A stretch of DNA of 64,000 nt from Tubulanus polymorphus (taxonomy: Eukaryota; Nemertea; Palaeonemertea; Tubulaniformes; Tubulanidae): positions 24,706,001-24,770,000 of the forward strand of contig NC_134025.1 in assembly GCF_964204645.1 (NCBI RefSeq), in the 5' to 3' direction. Under the pieces are notes generated by a model. The model was not told where the DNA came from. It ran no database searches and was given only the letters and a program-made list of their open reading frames with translations. Positions 48,928 to 63,900 of the stretch are shown piece by piece. Numbering within the stretch: the stretch's first letter is position 1; the number at the start of each line of letters is the position of its first letter. The position numbers were made by a program, and so were the translations under genes.

Positions 48928-51900
48928 ATGGGTACACGTGTTGCAATATTGTTCCTTAGCTGTGTTGGGTTGAGTGCTGGTAAGTTCAAATATCATTTCA
49001 ATTACTGGCTAATATTTCCACATATCTTAAATGCTTTCAACACATCTCGCTTTAAATTTTAGGGTTTCTGTTCAAATTTGGTGGGCGGAATCGTAACCCT
49101 CCTGGTAAGTAATTCTTATTTGAAATTTATCGTGTCTACATATTGACGCTATTGATATTTCATCAATGTTAATGTCCATGACTTTTCACTTCAGCTCCAT
49201 CGATTGAGGGTTATAGAAGACGAAATGGTGACTGCTTTGGTCATGACATCAAACACGTAACCAGGATTACTAATTTGAATACATGTAAATCGACATGCGA
49301 CCGGATGCCGAACTGTAAAGGTTTCGTCTCAACGAAATCAACTCCGTATCAATGTTGGTACAAAAATACAAATTGTCTGATTTTGAACAATCTATTTGCG
49401 GGGAAAAATAGATTAACCTACGACAAAACTGTTTCCCCACGTAAGTTAATTTTATCTGAATTGTTATCGAATTATAAATATTTAGTACACTTAAGTATTT
49501 TCCAAACTTTTATCATATTGTATTATTTCAGGTTGCGGTAGTGCTCCTAGGTGTCCAACAAATGCTTATTGCGATCGTTCACTCAAACAATGTGTATGCC
49601 GACGAGGTTTTACTTTGAGTTCAGATGGAAAATCCTGCCAACGTGAGTCTTGTCGACTTATCTACTACGCGTATCGTGAATATTTTGCCATTATTCAGAA
49701 CTGGCTAACCAGTCATGTTATCTTATCATTTAGCTGCATGTTCCTGCCAAGGTTCCGGCGACCCCCATTACCGAACGTACGATGGTATCATGATCAACTT
49801 CTACGGCATTTGTAAATACACGTTGACCAAATCGATTGACGACTCCGGACCGTGTGCATTCAACGTTGAAGTTAAGAACGAGAGACGAGGTTGGAACAGA
49901 CGTGTATCGTACACAAGACTCGTTGATGTAAAATTCGGCGGGAAAAGATTCAGACTCCATCAGCGTAGCAATTTATTTGTAAGTTATTAAATGCGTACTG
50001 AATCGAAAATTCTCTGCATACTTTATTTGAAATCGAAACATAAATGATTTCCGATATTGGCTTTAATCCTAGGTTGATAAATCCACTACGGCTACCGCAT
50101 TGCCATATAAATTCAAAGACGCCTCGATTATTAGAGAAGGACGAAAGATTGTTTTCTTGGCAGAAAAATGTGGTATACGAGTATCATTCGACGGAAGGAG
50201 TTCGGTTGAGGTAGAAGTACCCCGAAAATATTCGAATAAGATGATCGGTAAGATTATTTGGAATTCACAACGCCAGTTATGCTTAAGTTCATTCATAACC
50301 TAGTGTGAAATGTTCTTTCAGGTTTATGCGGGAACTGCAATGGAAATAGGAACGATGATTTAACCACATTGGAGGGACGAAACGTCGCAGGAAGACGAAA
50401 TGCACAAAGTCTTGTTGGTGTCAGTTATTCTGTTCCCGACGATTCGGACAAGCCAGCAGCCAAGTAAAAAATAGATTCTCAAAACTAAGCACGTTTCTTG
50501 AATGTTTTTTAGTGTTTTATAATATTATGGTTTATTTTCCCGTAGTTGTAAAGCTGTTCCACCTATCGATGTAGAAATCAAGTGCGATGCTGCCAGGCTC
50601 AGAGATATCGATAAGCCATTTGTTTGTGGATACTTTAAGAAAGGGCCCTTCGCCAAATGTATTAAATCTGGAAAGGTCATTAAATAGACTAGCTAGATTA
50701 TTTCCTTAATTGGAATCGAAAAACGTCGATGAAAATACTTTCTCTTTAACCAGGTTGACTCGAAATCTATGTATGAAAGCTGTAGAACTGATGTTTGCGC
50801 TTATCCTAAAAACCAGGAAAGAAAAATGGCTTGCGACATGCTGACAGAATTTGCCGATCAATGCATAAAGGTTGGATTTTATCCGAACTGGAGAACGCGA
50901 AATTTTTGTCGTAAGTCCTTGGAAGATCTGCTATCACAAATGATACAAATCCTCAAGATTCCATATAATGTTTTTATTTTTCCATAAAACAGCTCTTTGG
51001 TGCCCTACAAATTCTGCATATCGGCATAAAATGAAGGCTTGCCAGAATAATTGTAAAGATAACAATGCAGAAAGCAAATGTCAAGCACAAGATATCGAAG
51101 GTTGTGCCTGCAAACAAGGATTTATCTTGGCAGGTCCATCTGGAGATCGTTGTATTAGAAAATCCGATTGTAGAAGTAAGTTTTTTCGAATATTCCGTGG
51201 TTAATCTGCAAATCTGGGAAAATATCTGCAGATGAATGATATTCTTTCAATTTACCTTCTTAGAGCCACCGCCTCCACCTCCAACTCAACCAGCTCCGCC
51301 GCCACCACGTATGTAGCAATCTTCAACTATTTTATGATAGCCATCAAAACTTATTTGTTTGAATTTCATTTGATTTATATTCATTTTCATCCGAAGCATG
51401 TGGTAGAAAATGTCCGCTTCAGTCATACTGTGATAGATCATCCAAAGAATGCCAATGCAAACGGGGATTTAGCTTCAATTCAGATAGGACTGCATGTGAA
51501 CGTAAGAAATACATTCAACATACTAAAGGGTGAAATTTTTGGTATAATCATTCTTAATACATTTTCACCTTTCCATTCTAGCTGCCTGTGTTTGCCGAGG
51601 TTCTGGTGATCCTCACTACAGAACCTACGATGGTATTATGATCAACTTCTACGGTATTTGTAAATACACGTTGACCAAGTCGATTGATGAAGACACTGCA
51701 TGTGCGTTCAAAGTGGAAGTTAAAAATGAAAGACGAGGTCGGAATAGACGCGTATCTTATACAAGACTTGTTGATGTTAAATTCGGTGGAAAACGATTCA
51801 GACTTCATCAGCATAGCAATTTATTTGTATGTACATAAAAAGCGTATGTTGGAAATATTCTTTGATTTATATGATTAATAAATTGTATAACGTTTTGTGA

Positions 51901-54900
51901 TTTTAACTTTAATTTTCAAGGTTGGAGATTCTAATACGGCAGCAACGCTACCATATATCGATGGAGATCGGCAGAACGTTTTCATTCGTAGAGAAGGAAG
52001 AACGATAGTTTTCACATCGAGTAAATGCGGCATACGGGTGTCGTTTGACGGTCGCCATTCCGTCGAGGTCCAAGTGCCCAGGAAATATAAAGCCAAAATG
52101 ACAGGTACTTAAAACAATACTAAAAGAAAATCAATGTATTCACAATGAATTAACTTTATTTGCTGGCTATATAAAGGTATCTGTGGTGATTGCGATGGAA
52201 GTAAAACGAATGATTTGACAACATACGAAGGAAAAAATGTAAAGGGTCGCAGAAATGCTCAAAATTTAGTCGGTGTCAGCTTCTCTGTACCAGATGACTC
52301 GGATCGCCCATCAACTAAGTAATATACATAAAGAAACATCTTTTAAATCGTTTCTATTTTCCGCTTATTTATCTTTCTAATTTTAATCCCTATTTTTCCA
52401 GTTGTAAGAAAGTACCAACTGTCGATGTGGAAATAAAATGTGACGCTGCCAGGAAGAAAGATATCGATAAGCCAAATGTCTGTGGTTATTTTAAGACCGG
52501 ACCCTTTGACGCGTGTATCAAATCTGAAAAGGTAATTTCGAGATCACATTGAAATATGCTAAATCAAACAATATTTAACGTGAATATTTTGTTTTGTTTA
52601 GGTTGATGTCAACGCGCTATACAAGAATTGCATTACGGATGTGTGCGCTTACCCAAAAGAACAAGAAAGCAAAATAGCTTGTGCAATGTTGTCAGCTTTT
52701 GCCGACACTTGTATTGGATTTGGATTCTACCCAAATTGGCGCAGACAAAATTTCTGTCGTAAGTGATATTTAGACACTTATGGAGATATCACATGGAGAC
52801 TCGGATTATCAAATATCATTATGAAACGATTTTTTCAGAGATGTCATGCCCAGCCAACTCTGAATATCAGTACCGAATGCTGGTGTGTCAAAATAATTGC
52901 CAGGACAATGAAGCTGAAGATAACTGCGAGGCTCCTGATGTTGAAGGTTGTGCTTGTAAAGATGGTTTTATACTAGACAGACCGTCTGGAATCAGATGCA
53001 TAAAAAGGATTGATTGTGGAAGTAAGCTGGTAACGATTACAGATTTTTAAACAGGATTGTATATTATGCACAGTATTGAATTGATTTTATTCTTTTTCAA
53101 AGAACCTGCTCCTCCTGCACCTACCCAAAATGTCGTCACATTGCCGCCGGTAACGAAACCAGCGGAGATAAAGCCTCCTGGTACACGACCGACAACGAAA
53201 GAATCCACAATTCAAAAATGTATTGACAGTTTACCAGGTGACTTCTGCAAAACCGTGAAACTAAAAGGACAGTGTGATGATCCAGTCGCCCGATCAACGT
53301 GCATGAAATCTTGTGACGAAGATTGTCAGCCGACGCCACAGCCACCACAGACTACGTTGAAAACGCCAGCAACCAAGGAATGCGAAAATAAAATTTCACA
53401 CAAATATTGCGAGTTCTTTGAACTGGCTGGACAGTGCAACGATGAAAAGATTAAAAGAAATTGTCCACAAGATTGTGATCCTGTTTGCAAAAAGAAGAAT
53501 CCAAACAACGAAGGTTATGGTAAAGCAATGCCGTGTAAGGACAACCTTCCTGGTGACGCGTGTGCTGGTATGAAGCAACTTTGTGGAAACGCAGTTATCC
53601 TTGCCATGTGCCACAAAACTTGTCATCCTCAGTGTGTTTGCGACAATAAATTGCCAAGAAAGATTTGTCACGGATTACATAAAAATGGGTTCTGTAGCAA
53701 CAGAAACGTGCTTATCTCTTGTCGAAGCATATGCGATCCAGCTTGTCAACGGATACCTGGTAAACCAAAACCGACACCACCTGATATGCCACTGGATATC
53801 AAGACGTGCGCAGACAACCTTCCTGACAACGTATGTGAAATATCATTGAAATCTCTCTGTGAAAGGCCTTTACTTCAACGTATTTGCCAGAAGACCTGCA
53901 TGAAATCGTGTATTACCTGTAAGTAGTGATCATAAATTGCACGAGAAAAATTGCATATCAATAATTGTATCATTATCATTACAGATACAAAGCCAAATCC
54001 GTCAGCCCTGGGTCCTCGTTATATCATTTACATCAATTGTTTTTCTAACATCATTTTCATTTATTCATCTAGATCCACCGCCCAATCCACCAGGCCCACC
54101 AAATCCGCCAGCTCCGGGTCCTTATTGCTCAAACACTTTGCCAGGAAAGTTCTGTGATTTATTGAAACTCGGAGGAATGTGTGGAAATCGTAACGTAAAG
54201 GTCACTTGTCGTAAAGTATGCGATGATTATTGTACGACTGAACCAGAACCGGGAAAGCCGAAACCACCTCCACCACCAAAAGAAACCCCGGAAGAAATTC
54301 CTTGCTTGGACAATCTACCATTGGATATGTGCAGCAATATGGAAAAAGTTGGATTCTGCAAAAATATGGTCGTAACCAATCTTTGCCAGAAGTCTTGCAA
54401 ACCACAATGCAGCAACCCACGTAAGTTCTTCTACGGCAATTATTGTACATTCCGTGTTCATTCCGTGTTCTTTCATATGGTTTTAAATCAATTGTTTGAA
54501 CATATAATTTTCATTATTCAGAACCGACCCCGAATCCGCCAGGCCCACCAAATCCGCCAGCTCCGGGTCCTTATTGCTCAAACACTTTGCCAGGAAAGTT
54601 CTGTGATTTATTGAAACTCGGAGGAATGTGTGGAAGTCGTAACGTAAAGGTCACTTGTCGTAAAGTATGCGATGATTATTGTACGACTGAACCAGAACTG
54701 GGAAAACCGAAACCACCTCCACCACCAAAAGAAAACCCGGAAGAAATTCCTTGCTTGGACAATCTACCATTGGATATGTGCAGCAATATGGAAAAAGCTG
54801 GATTCTGCAAAAATATGGTCGTAACCAATCTTTGCCAGAAGTCTTGCAAACCACAATGCAGCAACCCACGTAAGTTCTTCTACGGCAATTATTGTACATT

Positions 54901-57900
54901 CCGTGTTCATTCCGTGTTCTTTCATATGGTTTTAAATCAATTGTTTGAACATATAATTTTCATTATTCAGAACCGACCCCGAATCCACCCGGTCCTCCGA
55001 ATCCGCCAGGCCCACCAAATCCGCCAGTTCCGGGTCCTTATTGCTCAAACACTTTGCCAGGAAAGTTCTGTGATTTATTGAAACTCGGAGGAATGTGTGG
55101 AAATCGTAACGTAAAGGTCACTTGTCGTAAAGTATGCGATGATTATTGTACGACTGAACCAGAACCGGGAAAGCCGAAACCACCTCCACCACCAAAAGAA
55201 ACCACGGAAGAAATTCCTTGCTTGGACAACCTACCATTGGATATGTGCAGCAATATGGAAAAAGTTGGATTCTGTCAAAATATGGTCGTCACTAATCTTT
55301 GCCAGAAGTCTTGCAAACCACAATGCAACAACCCACGTAAGTTCTTCTTGCCCATTTTTGTACATTCCGTATTCTTTGTCATTTTACATCAATTGTTAAT
55401 TGACCATACTACTTTCATTAATTCAGATCCACCTCCGAATCCGCCAGGCCCACCAAATCCGCCAGCTCCGGGTCCTTATTGCTCAAACACTTTGCCGGGA
55501 AAGTTCTGTGATTTATTGAAACTCGGAGGAATGTGTGGAAATCGTAACGTAAAGGTCACTTGTCGTAAAGTATGCGATGATTATTGTACGACTGAACCAG
55601 AACCGGGAAAACCGAAACCACCTCCACCACCAAAAGAAACCCCGGAAGAAATTCCTTGCTTGGACAACCTACCATTGGATATGTGCAGCAATATGGAAAA
55701 AGTTGGATTCTGTCAAAATATGGTCGTCACTAATCTTTGCCAGAAGTCTTGCAAACCACAATGCAACAACCCACGTAAGTTCTTCTTGCCCATTTTTGTA
55801 CATTGCGTTTTCTATCATTTTACATCAATTGTTATTTGTCCATGCCACTTTCATTAATTCAGATCCACCTCCGAATCCGCCAAGCCCACCGAATCCGCCA
55901 GGTCCACCAAATCCGCCAGCTCCGGGTCCTTATTGCTCAAACACTTTGCCAGGAAAGTTCTGTGATTTATTGAAACTCGGAGGAATGTGTGGAAATCGTA
56001 ACGTAAAGGTCACTTGTCGTAAAGTATGCGATGATTATTGTACGACTGAACCAGAACCGGGAAAGCCGAAACCACCTCCACCACCAAAAGAAACCCCGGA
56101 AGAAATTCCTTGCTTGGACAATCTACCATTGGATATGTGCAGCAATATGGAAAAAGTTGGATTCTGCAAAAATATGGTCGTAACCAATCTTTGCCAGAAG
56201 TCTTGCAAACCACAATGCAGCAACCCACGTAAGTTCTTCTACGGCAATTATTGTACATTCCGTGTTCATTCCGTGTTCTTTCATATGGTTTTAAATCAAT
56301 TGTTTGAACATATAATTTTCATTATTCAGAACCGACCCCGAATCCGCCAGGCCCACCAAATCCGCCAGCTCCGGGTCCTTATTGCTCAAACACTTTGCCA
56401 GGAAAGTTCTGTGATTTATTGAAACTCGGAGGAATGTGTGGAAGTCGTAACGTAAAGGTCACTTGTCGTAAAGTATGCGATGATTATTGTACGACTGAAC
56501 CAGAACCGGGAAAACCGAAACCACCTCCACCACCAAAAGAAAACCCGGAAGAAATTCCTTGCTTGGACAATCTACCATTGGATATGTGCAGCAATATGGA
56601 AAAAGTTGGATTCTGCAAAAATATGGTCGTAACCAATCTTTGCCAGAAGTCTTGCAAACCACAATGCAGCAACCCACGTAAGTTCTTCTACGGCAATTAT
56701 TGTACATTCCGTGTTCATTCCGTGTTATTTCATATGGTTTTAAATCAATTGTTTGAACATATAATTTTCATTATTCAGAACCGACCCCGAATCCACCCGG
56801 TCCTCCGAATCCGCCAGGCCCACCAAATCCGCCAGTTCCGGGTCCTTATTGCTCAAACACTTTGCCAGGAAAGTTCTGTGATTTATTGAAACTCGGAGGA
56901 ATGTGTGGAAATCGTAACGTAAAGGTCACTTGTCGTAAAGTATGCGATGATTATTGTACGACTGAACCAGAACCGGGAAAGCCGAAACCACCTCCACCAC
57001 CAAAAGAAACCACGGAAGAAATTCCTTGCTTGGACAACCTACCATTGGATATGTGCAGCAATATGGAAAAAGTTGGATTCTGTCAAAATATGGTCGTCAC
57101 TAATCTTTGCCAGAAGTCTTGCAAACCACAATGCAACAACCCACGTAAGTTCTTCTTGCCCATTTTTGTACATTCCGTATTCTTTGTCATTTTACATCAA
57201 TTGTTAATTGACCATACTACTTTCATTAATTCAGATCCACCTCCGAATCCGCCAGGCCCACCAAATCCGCCAGCTCCGGGTCCTTATTGCTCAAACACTT
57301 TGCCGGGAAAGTTCTGTGATTTATTGAAACTCGGAGGTATGTGTGGAAATCGTAACGTAAAGGTCACTTGTCGTAAAGTATGCGATGATTATTGTACGAC
57401 TGAACCAGAACCGGGAAAACCGAAACCACCTCCACCACCAAAAGAAACCCCGGAAGAAATTCCTTGCTTGGACAACCTACCATTGGATATGTGCAGCAAT
57501 ATGGAAAAAGTTGGATTCTGTCAAAATATGGTCGTCACTAATCTTTGCCAGAAGTCTTGCAAACCACAATGCAACAACCCACGTAAGTTCTTCTTGCCCA
57601 TTTTTGTACATTGCGTATTCTATCATTTTACATCAATTGTTATTTGTCCATGCCACTTTCATTAATTCAGATCCACCTCCGAATCCGCCAAGCCCACCGA
57701 ATCCGCCAGGTCCACCAAATCCGCCAGCTCCGGGTCCTTATTGCTCAAACACTTTGCCAGGAAAGTTCTGTGATTTATTGAAACTCGGAGGAATGTGTGG
57801 AAATCGTAACGTAAAGGTCACTTGTCGTAAAGTATGCGATGATTATTGTACGACTGAACCAGAACCGGGAAAACCGAAACCACCTCCACCACCAAAAGAA

Positions 57901-60900
57901 ACCCCGGAAGAAATTCCTTGCTTGGACAATCTACCATTGGATATGTGCAGCAATATGGAAAAAGTTGGATTCTGTCAAAATATGGTCGTAACCAATCTTT
58001 GCCAGAAGTCTTGCAAACCACAATGCAGCAACCCACGTAAGTTCTTCTACGGCAATTATTGTACATTCCGTGTTCATTCCGTGTTCTTTCATATGGTTTT
58101 AAATCAATTGTTTGAACATATAATTTTCATTATTCAGAACCGACCCCGAATCCACCCGGTCCTCCGAATCCGCCAGGCCCACCAAATCCGCCAGTTCCGG
58201 GTCCTTATTGCTCAAACACTTTGCCAGGAAAGTTCTGTGATTTATTGAAACTCGGAGGAATGTGTGGAAATCGTAACGTAAAGGTCACTTGTCGTAAAGT
58301 ATGCGATGATTATTGTACGACTGAACCAGAACCGGGAAAGCCGAAACCACCTCCACCACCAAAAGAAACCCCGGAAGAAATTCCTTGCTTGGACAACCTA
58401 CCATTGGATATGTGCAGCAATATGGAAAAAGTTGGATTCTGTCAAAATATGGTCGTCGCTAATCTTTGCCAGAAGTCTTGCAAACCACAATGCAACAACC
58501 CACGTAAGTTCTTCTTGCCCATTTTTGTACATTCCGTATTCTTTGTCATTTTACATCAATTGTTATTTGACCATACTACTTTAATTAATTCAGATCCGCC
58601 ACCGAATCCGCCAGGCCCACCAAATCCGCCAGCTCCTGGTCCTTATTGCTCAAACACTTTGCCGGGAAAGTTCTGTGATTTACTGAAACTCGGAGGAATG
58701 TGTGGAAATCGTAACGTAAAGGTCACTTGTCGTAAAGTATGCGATGATTATTGTACGACTGAACCAGAACCGGGAAAACCGAAACCACTTCCACCACCAA
58801 AAGAAACCCCGGAAGAAATTCCTTGCTTGGACAACCTACCATTGGATATGTGCAGCAATATGGAAAAAGTTGGATTCTGTCAAAATATGGTCGTCACTAA
58901 TATTTGCCAGAAGTCTTGCAAATCACAATGCAACAACCCACGTAAGTTCTTCTTGCCCATTTTTGTACATTGCGTATTCTATCATTTTACATCAATTGTT
59001 ATTTGTCCATGCCACTTTCATTAATTCAGATCCACCTCCGAATCCGCCAAGCCCACCGAATCCGCCAGGTCCACCAAATCCGCCAGCTCCGGGTCCTTAT
59101 TGCTCAAACACTTTGCCAGGAAAGTTCTGTGATTTATTGAAACTCGGAGGAATGTGTGGAAATCGTAACGTAAAGGTCACTTGTCGTAAAGTATGCGATG
59201 ATTATTGTACGACTGAACCAGAACCGGGAAAACCGAAACCACCTCCACCACCAAAAGAAACCCCGGAAGAAATTCCTTGCTTGGACAATCTACCATTGGA
59301 TATGTGCAGCAATATGGAAAAAGTTGGATTCTGCAAAAATATGGTCGTAACCAATCTTTGCCAGAAGTCTTGCAAACCACAATGCAGCAACCCACGTAAG
59401 TTCTTCTACGGCAATTATTGTACATTCCGTGTTCATTCCGTGTTCTTTCATATGGTTTTAAATCAATTGTTTGAACATATAATTTTCATTATTCAGAACC
59501 GACCCCGAATCCACCCGGTCCTCCGAATCCGCCAGGCCCACCAAATCCGCCAGTTCCGGGTCCTTATTGCTCAAACACTTTGCCAGGAAAGTTCTGTGAT
59601 TTATTGAAACTCGGAGGAATGTGTGGAAATCGTAACGTAAAGGTCACTTGTCGTAAAGTATGCGATGATTATTGTACGACTGAACCAGAACCGGGAAAGC
59701 CGAAACCACCTCCACCACCAAAAGAAACCCCGGAAGAAATTCCTTGCTTGGACAACCTACCATTGGATATGTGCAGCAATATGGAAAAAGTTGGATTCTG
59801 TCAAAATATGGTCGTCGCTAATCTTTGCCAGAAGTCTTGCAAACCACAATGCAACAACCCACGTAAGTTCTTCTTGCCCATTTTTGTACATTCCGTATTC
59901 TTTGTCATTTTACATCAATTGTTATTTGACCATACTACTTTAATTAATTCAGATCCGCCACCGAATCCGCCAGGCCCACCAAATCCGCCAGCTCCTGGTC
60001 CTTATTGCTCAAACACTTTGCCGGGAAAGTTCTGTGATTTATTGAAACTCGGAGGAATGTGTGGAAGTCGTAACGTAAAGGTCACTTGTCGTAAAGTGTG
60101 CGATGATTATTGTACGACTGAACCAGAACCGGGAAAGCCGAAACCACCTCCACCACCAAAAGAAACCCCGGAAGAAATTCCTTGCTTGGACAATCTACCA
60201 TTGGATATGTGCAGCAATATGGAAAAAGTTGGATTCTGTCAAAATATGGTCGTCACTAATCTTTGCCAGAAGTCTTGCAAACCACAATGCAACAACCCAC
60301 GTAAGTTCTTCTACGGCAATTATTGTACATTCCGTGTTCATTCCGTATTCTTTCATGTGGTTTTAAATCAATTGTTTGGACATATTATTTTCATTTTTCA
60401 GAACCGACGCCGAATCCACCCGGTCCTCCGAATCCGCCAGGCCCACCAAATCCGCCAGCTCCTGGTCCTTATTGCTCAAACACTTTGCCGGGAAAGTTCT
60501 GTGATTTACTGAAACTCGGAGGAATGTGTGGAAATCGTAACGTAAAGGTCACTTGTCGTAAAGTATGCGATGATTATTGTACGACTGAACCAGAACCGGG
60601 AAAACCGAAACCACCTCCACCACCAAAAGAAACCCCGGAAGAAATTCCTTGCTTGGACAATCTACCATTGGATATGTGCAGCAATATGGAAAAAGTTGGA
60701 TTCTGCAAAAATATGGTCGTAACCAATCTTTGCCAGAAGTCTTGCAAACCACAATGCAGCAACCCACGTAAGTTCTTCTACGGCAATTATTGTACATTCC
60801 GTGTTCATTCCGTGTTCTTTCATATGGTTTTAAATCAATTGTTTGAACATATAATTTTCATTATTCAGAACCGACCCCGAATCCACCCGGTCCTCCGAAT

Positions 60901-63900
60901 CCGCCAGGCCCACCAAATCCGCCAGTTCCGGGTCCTTATTGCTCAAACACTTTGCCAGGAAAGTTCTGTGATTTATTGAAACTCGGAGGAATGTGTGGAA
61001 ATCGTAACGTAAAGGTCACTTGTCGTAAAGTATGCGATGATTATTGTACGACTGAACCAGAACCGGGAAAGCCGAAACCACCTCCACCACCAAAAGAAAC
61101 CCCGGAAGAAATTCCTTGCTTGGACAACCTACCATTGGATATGTGCAGCAATATGGAAAAAGTTGGATTCTGTCAAAATATGGTCGTCGCTAATCTTTGC
61201 CAGAAGTCTTGCAAACCACAATGCAACAACCCACGTAAGTTCTTCTTGCCCATTTTTGTACATTCCGTATTCTTTGTCATTTTACATCAATTGTTATTTG
61301 ACCATACTACTTTAATTAATTCAGATCCGCCACCGAATCCGCCAGGCCCACCAAATCCGCCAGCTCCTGGTCCTTATTGCTCAAACACTTTGCCGGGAAA
61401 GTTCTGTGATTTATTGAAACTCGGAGGAATGTGTGGAAGTCGTAACGTAAAGGTCACTTGTCGTAAAGTGTGCGATGATTATTGTACGACTGAACCAGAA
61501 CCGGGAAAGCCGAAACCACCTCCACCACCAAAAGAAACCCCGGAAGAAATTCCTTGCTTGGACAATCTACCATTGGATATGTGCAGCAATATGGAAAAAG
61601 TTGGATTCTGTCAAAATATGGTCGTCACTAATCTTTGCCAGAAGTCTTGCAAACCACAATGCAACAACCCACGTAAGTTCTTCTACGGCAATTATTGTAC
61701 ATTCCGTGTTCATTCCGTATTCTTTCATGTGGTTTTAAATCAATTGTTTGGACATATTATTTTCATTTTTCAGAACCGACGCCGAATCCACCCGGTCCTC
61801 CGAATCCGCCAGGCCCACCAAATCCGCCAGCTCCTGGTCCTTATTGCTCAAACACTTTGCCGGGAAAGTTCTGTGATTTACTGAAACTCGGAGGAATGTG
61901 TGGAAATCGTAACGTAAAGGTCACTTGTCGTAAAGTATGCGATGATTATTGTACGACTGAACCAGAACCGGGAAAACCGAAACCACCTCCACCACCAAAA
62001 GAAACCCCGGAAGAAATTCCTTGCTTGGACAACCTACCATTGGATATGTGCAGCAATATGGAAAAAGTTGGATTCTGCAAAAATATGGTCGTAACCAATC
62101 TTTGCCAGAAGTCTTGCAAACCACAATGCAGCAACCCACGTAAGTTCTTCTACGGCAATTATTGTACATTCCGTGTTCATTCCGTGTTCTTTCATATGGT
62201 TTTAAATCAATTGTTTGAACATATAATTTTCATTATTCAGAACCGACCCCGAATCCACCCGGTCCTCCGAATCCGCCAGGCCCACCAAATCCGCCAGTTC
62301 CGGGTCCTTATTGCTCAAACACTTTGCCAGGAAAGTTCTGTGATTTATTGAAACTCGGAGGAATGTGTGGAAATCGTAACGTAAAGGTCACTTGTCGTAA
62401 AGTATGCGATGATTATTGTACGACTGAACCAGAACCGGGAAAACCGAAACCACCTCCACCACCAAAAGAAACCCCGGAAGAAATTCCTTGCTTGGACAAC
62501 CTACCATTGGATATGTGCAGCAATATGGAAAAAGTTGGATTCTGTCAAAATATGGTCGTCGCTAATCTTTGCCAGAAGTCTTGCAAACCACAATGCAACA
62601 ACCCACGTAAGTTCTTCTTGCCCATTTTTGTACATTCCGTATTCTTTGTCATTTTACATCAATTGTTATTTGACCATACTACTTTAATTAATTCAGATCC
62701 GCCACCGAATCCGCCAGGCCCACCAAATCCGCCAGCTCCTGGTCCTTATTGCTCAAACACTTTGCCGGGAAAGTTCTGTGATTTATTGAAACTCGGAGGA
62801 ATGTGTGGAAGTCGTAACGTAAAGGTCACTTGTCGTAAAGTGTGCGATGATTATTGTACGACTGAACCAGAACCGGGAAAGCCGAAACCACCTCCACCAC
62901 CAAAAGAAACCCCGGAAGAAATTCCTTGCTTGGACAATCTACCATTGGATATGTGCAGCAATATGGAAAAAGTTGGATTCTGTCAAAATATGGTCGTCAC
63001 TAATCTTTGCCAGAAGTCTTGCAAACCACAATGCAACAACCCACGTAAGTTCTTCTACGGCAATTATTGTACATTCCGTGTTCATTCCGTATTCTTTCAT
63101 GTGGTTTTAAATCAATTGTTTGGACATATTATTTTCATTTTTCAGAACCGACGCCGAATCCACCCGGTCCTCCGAATCCGCCAGGCCCACCAAATCCGCC
63201 AGCTCCTGGTCCTTATTGCTCAAACACTTTGCCGGGAAAGTTCTGTGATTTACTGAAACTCGGAGGAATGTGTGGAAATCGTAACGTAAAGGTCACTTGT
63301 CGTAAAGTATGCGATGATTATTGTACGACTGAACCAGAACCGGGAAAACCGAAACCACCTCCACCACCAAAAGAAACCCCGGAAGAAATTCCTTGCTTGG
63401 ACAACCTACCATTGGATATGTGCAGCAATATGGAAAAAGTTGGATTCTGTCAAAATATGGTCGTCACTAATATTTGCCAGAAGTCTTGCAAATCACAATG
63501 CAACAACCCACGTAAGTTCTTCTTGCCCATTTTTGTACATTGCGTATTCTATCATTTTACATCAATTGTTATTTGTCCATGCCACTTTAATTAATTCAGA
63601 TCCACCTCCGAATCCGCCAAGCCCACCGAATCCGCCAGGTCCACCAAATCCGCCAGCTCCGGGTCCTTATTGCTCAAACACTTTGCCAGGAAAGTTCTGT
63701 GATTTATTGAAACTCGGAGGAATGTGTGGAAATCGTAACGTAAAGGTCACTTGTCGTAAAGTATGCGATGATTATTGTACGACTGAACCAGAACCGGGAA
63801 AACCGAAACCACCTCCACCACCAAAAGAAACCCCGGAAGAAATTCCTTGCCTGGACAATCTACCATTGGATATGTGCAGCAATATGGAAAAAGTTGGATT

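Noticed and set aside
54202-62169. Repeated 62- and 82-codon minus-strand frames across the array
   Set aside because: They recur with every unit as antisense shadows of the ShKT exons and have no independent start context.
55054-63256. 267-310 codon plus-strand frames starting at MPGKFCDLL
   Set aside because: The start is an internal, out-of-frame or mid-exon ATG, and the frames run through short introns. They are exon plus intron readthrough, not separate genes.
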